Shown here: positions 62,041 through 64,000 of the stretch, piece by piece
Numbering within the stretch: the stretch's first letter is position 1
Layout of the letters: each line of letters opens with the position of its first letter
NCBI RefSeq assembly: GCF_026891035.1
Contig: NZ_JAPTGG010000001.1
Location: forward strand, 1 to 64,000
DNA length: 64,000 bases
DNA from: Dasania phycosphaerae
Lineage (GTDB): Bacteria > Pseudomonadota > Gammaproteobacteria > Pseudomonadales > Dasaniaceae
Reading direction: 5' to 3'
Program-made: the position numbers and the translations under genes
The notes under the pieces: generated by a model
Seen by the model: the letters and a program-made list of their open reading frames with translations, nothing else
Told to the model about the DNA's origin: nothing
The model's database searches: none

Positions 62041-63276
62041 TTACATTGTCGCTGTTGAGCTAAAGTATTTATTCCAGCGGCACTCTAAAACATTGATAGT
62101 CTCAGATAAAGGCATGGACCTATAAAAACCTCTATCATGTTTAACAACGCCTAAGTTTAGCAACTTATTTAGCGCATCATCTATTTCAAAATCAATATCA
62201 CACTGCCATAGATCTTTTAACCAAGCCTCTACTGCCGTATCAATTTTTTGCCTTGATAAAGGCTTATCCGCGACAAACAAAATAAAATAAGCCAATAGGG
62301 CCTCTTTGACCTCCTCTTCTTCAGCATCATTAGTGATGCGGAACAGAACCCCGGCATTATTATCCAAGTTTTTAAAATAGAGGTTTTTAGTCAACTCCTG
62401 CATAAACCGCAGCTTTCTGTTTTTGAAGTTAGCAAACTGCTTCCATATATAAGTCGCTAGCGTAGCAGCACCGGCCAATAAGGCAACTATAGCAGTATTA
62501 TTGATATTTACCGGCTCAGCATGCAGCCCCAACCAAAAGCCCAGCAACGACCCCAACAGTAGCAAAGTGGCACTAAGCTTAGTTGTTAACACTATACCGC
62601 CGCTAATAATTGCCGGCACACCTATTAACAACTTGTCTCGCATACGCATACGCACCTGGGTATTAGGAAACAGCATTTCTAAGTCTGCTTTCGGCACATT
62701 GCAAAACAACTTTAACATGCTGCGACCGGCCATATGATCGGGTTGCAAAGGGTTTTCTGACCAGCCATCTTTAAAGCGTATGTAAATCACCACACGATCA
62801 TAATGGGTAAATCTTATAGTCTTAGAAAACAAGCCTAAGCAGCTGGTCAAGCGTTCTTCGCGTATAGACTCACCCCGACAAAACAATAACTGTTCTGAAA
62901 AATCGTCAAAATCAACCTGCAAGCGTATTTTGAAAAGCGAGGACTCTTGCATCGCTTGATGAATATCGCCCTGATTCAAGGGCTGGTAATTCGCTTTTTC
63001 CAACAACTCCGCTAGTAACACCGGAAAATCATCATCACCTTTTGTTACCTTATATAGACAGGGGTACGGCAAGGTATCTGAATCAGGATCTACCGAAGAG
63101 TAGCTATTCTTTAATCGCTCTATGCGCTGATGAAATTCATAATGAAACACGCTATCTAGCATGCGCACCATCTGTCGAAAGCTATCCTCTTGCGCTTGCA
63201 GCGTAATATTAGTAAGGCACATCTCAACAAGGTCATGCTTGCGAAAAGGAATGAAACGATTTTTGCTTGCCCTCAT
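62041..63276 (-). CDS. TMEM143/DUF3754-family membrane protein
   Basis: A 411-residue protein with two to three hydrophobic segments (about 215-275) flanked by soluble regions. Conserved blocks are RFIPFRKHDLVEMC, the paired ends LYFKNLDNN with GVLFRITNDAEEEEVKEALLAYF. Function is unknown; a mitochondrial relative exists in animals. It follows the unknown 133-residue gene by 19 bases. Confidence 0.85.
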   Translation of the reverse strand: MRASKNRFIPFRKHDLVEMCLTNITLQAQEDSFRQMVRMLDSVFHYEFHQRIERLKNSYSSVDPDSDTLPYPCLYKVTKGDDDFPVLLAELLEKANYQPLNQGDIHQAMQESSLFKIRLQVDFDDFSEQLLFCRGESIREERLTSCLGLFSKTIRFTHYDRVVIYIRFKDGWSENPLQPDHMAGRSMLKLFCNVPKADLEMLFPNTQVRMRMRDKLLIGVPAIISGGIVLTTKLSATLLLLGSLLGFWLGLHAEPVNINNTAIVALLAGAATLATYIWKQFANFKNRKLRFMQELTKNLYFKNLDNNAGVLFRITNDAEEEEVKEALLAYFILFVADKPLSRQKIDTAVEAWLKDLWQCDIDFEIDDALNKLLNLGVVKHDRGFYRSMPLSETINVLECRWNKYFSSTATM

Positions 63277-63295
63277 GCCCCCACCTCCAGCGCTG

Positions 63296-63697
63296 TTAAA
63301 CAGCCGCCCTTTGTAGATAAGTATCCACCTTAATACTGGCGGGTTTGACTAAGCTCTCTAACAAGGTCAGTGTTGGCTGCTGCTCTGATCGTACAACTAT
63401 ACCTAATTTAGCCATAGTCACTCGGCCATGAACTGACAAGCTCAATTGGTTGGTAAGCAAGACATTACCACTATTTATCACCGCACATTGATCCACATCA
63501 ACTATATGCTTACCCCTACCATCCTCATACTCTAACTGTAAGCTCAACTGGCCACTAAAATTAACCCCAGCGGTGACCCAAGCTCTTATTGCGAATAGGC
63601 CCTGCCAGGTAGTCGTCACTGAGGCATGACGATGCCCAGTCATGGCATCGCTAACATTATCATCTAAGACCATATAATAATTTTGATAGCTACTCAT
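63296..63697 (-). CDS. Uncharacterised 133-residue protein
   Basis: A predicted soluble protein without signal peptide. It has an alternating beta pattern (SVTTTWQGLFAIRAWVTAG, VDQCAVINSGNVLLTNQ). No family is recognised. It starts a leftward unit with the TMEM143-like gene, and two CpxR-type boxes lie in its upstream region. Confidence 0.55.
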   Translation of the reverse strand: MSSYQNYYMVLDDNVSDAMTGHRHASVTTTWQGLFAIRAWVTAGVNFSGQLSLQLEYEDGRGKHIVDVDQCAVINSGNVLLTNQLSLSVHGRVTMAKLGIVVRSEQQPTLTLLESLVKPASIKVDTYLQRAAV

Positions 63698-63781
63698 GGA
63701 TATTTCCTATAAACACTAATGCCAGTAAATTCATTGTTTAAGTTACTGAAACAAGCATAACAATATTTACTAATATCAATT

Positions 63782-63796
63782 GTAAAACCCTGTAAA
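63782..63796. promoter_or_regulatory. CpxR-type box
   Basis: GTAAA (63782-63786), five bases, GTAAA (63792-63796), followed by a third TGTAAAAA. It lies 85-110 bases from the start of the leftward unknown gene. Confidence 0.6.
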
Positions 63797-63834
63797 ATGT
63801 AAAAATCTGTGGCTATCATGCAATATCAGAACGT

Positions 63835-63849
63835 TTTACACGGTTTTAC
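63835..63849. promoter_or_regulatory. CpxR-type box, opposite orientation
   Basis: TTTAC (63835-63839), five bases, TTTAC (63845-63849), read on the minus strand as GTAAA-N5-GTAAA. It lies about 100 bases upstream of the response regulator start. The flank AACTGC is shared with the box near mscS. Confidence 0.6.
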
Positions 63850-63945
63850 AACTGCAATAGCACAATACGCGGTATTATTACCGCTATTTAAACTCAGTCA
63901 TGAAGGCCGAGATAGCTTGATTAAATCAGGATTAAGGAAGCGCCC

Positions 63946-64000
63946 TTGCACATAGGCCTACTAGAAGATGACCCACAACAAGCCGAACTAGTTTGTAACT
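63946..64000 (+). CDS. OmpR-type response regulator, truncated by window edge
   Basis: A TTG at 63946 preceded by AAGGAAG starts a frame beginning LHIGLLEDDPQQAE, a typical receiver N-terminus with the acidic EDD. Only the first 18 residues lie in the window. Direct repeats with ten-base spacing upstream fit OmpR-family binding, so self-regulation is plausible. The family beyond the first motif is inferred. Confidence 0.6.
   Translation, partial: MHIGLLEDDPQQAELVCN

Overview
The window is a chromosomal segment of a gammaproteobacterium. Gene order and protein types suggest a marine lineage near the Cellvibrionales/Spongiibacteraceae or Pseudomonas relatives; this placement is inferred, not proven. 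The housekeeping order yebC - ruvCAB - ybgC - tolQRAB - pal - cpoB - queE - queC - tRNA-Lys matches the Pseudomonas arrangement. A second conserved block is miaB - ybeZ - ybeY - corC - lnt - leuS - lptE - holA.

Layout. 1-4250: the end of a genomic island inserted at the 3' end of tRNA-Lys(TTT), with a tyrosine integrase, an overlapping AlpA-like regulator, a second tyrosine recombinase and about 1.4 kb of hairpin-rich non-coding DNA. 4259-13446: tRNA-Lys, preQ0 synthesis (queE, queC), the Tol-Pal envelope system and Holliday-junction resolution (ruvABC). 13675-25336: a solute-binding protein, yebC, aspS, threonine aldolase, yfbR, an orphan WYL regulator, an HU-like protein with a histone-H1-like tail, proS, a lytic transglycosylase and trmH. 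25576-44495: a signalling-rich stretch. It holds a 7TM hybrid histidine kinase, a CheX-like phosphatase, a cNMP-binding protein, a chalcone-isomerase-like/TonB fusion, a three-gene operon (FleN-like ATPase, DUF484-GGDEF, receiver with a degenerate GGDEF), an HDOD sensor kinase paired with a REC-PAS-GGDEF-EAL regulator, DUF3581, DUF1631 and PilZ. 44642-57184: an aminotransferase, intergenic repeats, then the miaB-to-holA block. 57409-64000: small envelope genes, a second repeat cluster, an OmpA-like protein with calcium-type repeats, MscS, a TMEM143-like protein, an unknown protein and the start of a response regulator gene.

How it works together. The 32.7-44.5 kb stretch looks like a cyclic-di-GMP signalling locus: two intact GGDEF proteins, one with an EAL domain, one GGDEF that has lost its active site but kept the inhibitory-site motif, and a PilZ receptor. 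At the right end, three perfect GTAAA-N5-GTAAA sites (the published CpxR-type pattern) lie upstream of mscS/ompA and on both sides of the divergent region between the unknown/TMEM143 operon and the truncated response regulator. They suggest a small envelope-stress regulon. Other unusual features are a low-GC patch inserted in the LeuRS editing domain and a mosaic intergenic repeat family with six copies in two clusters 13 kb apart. No CRISPR array, rRNA gene or complete insertion sequence was seen.
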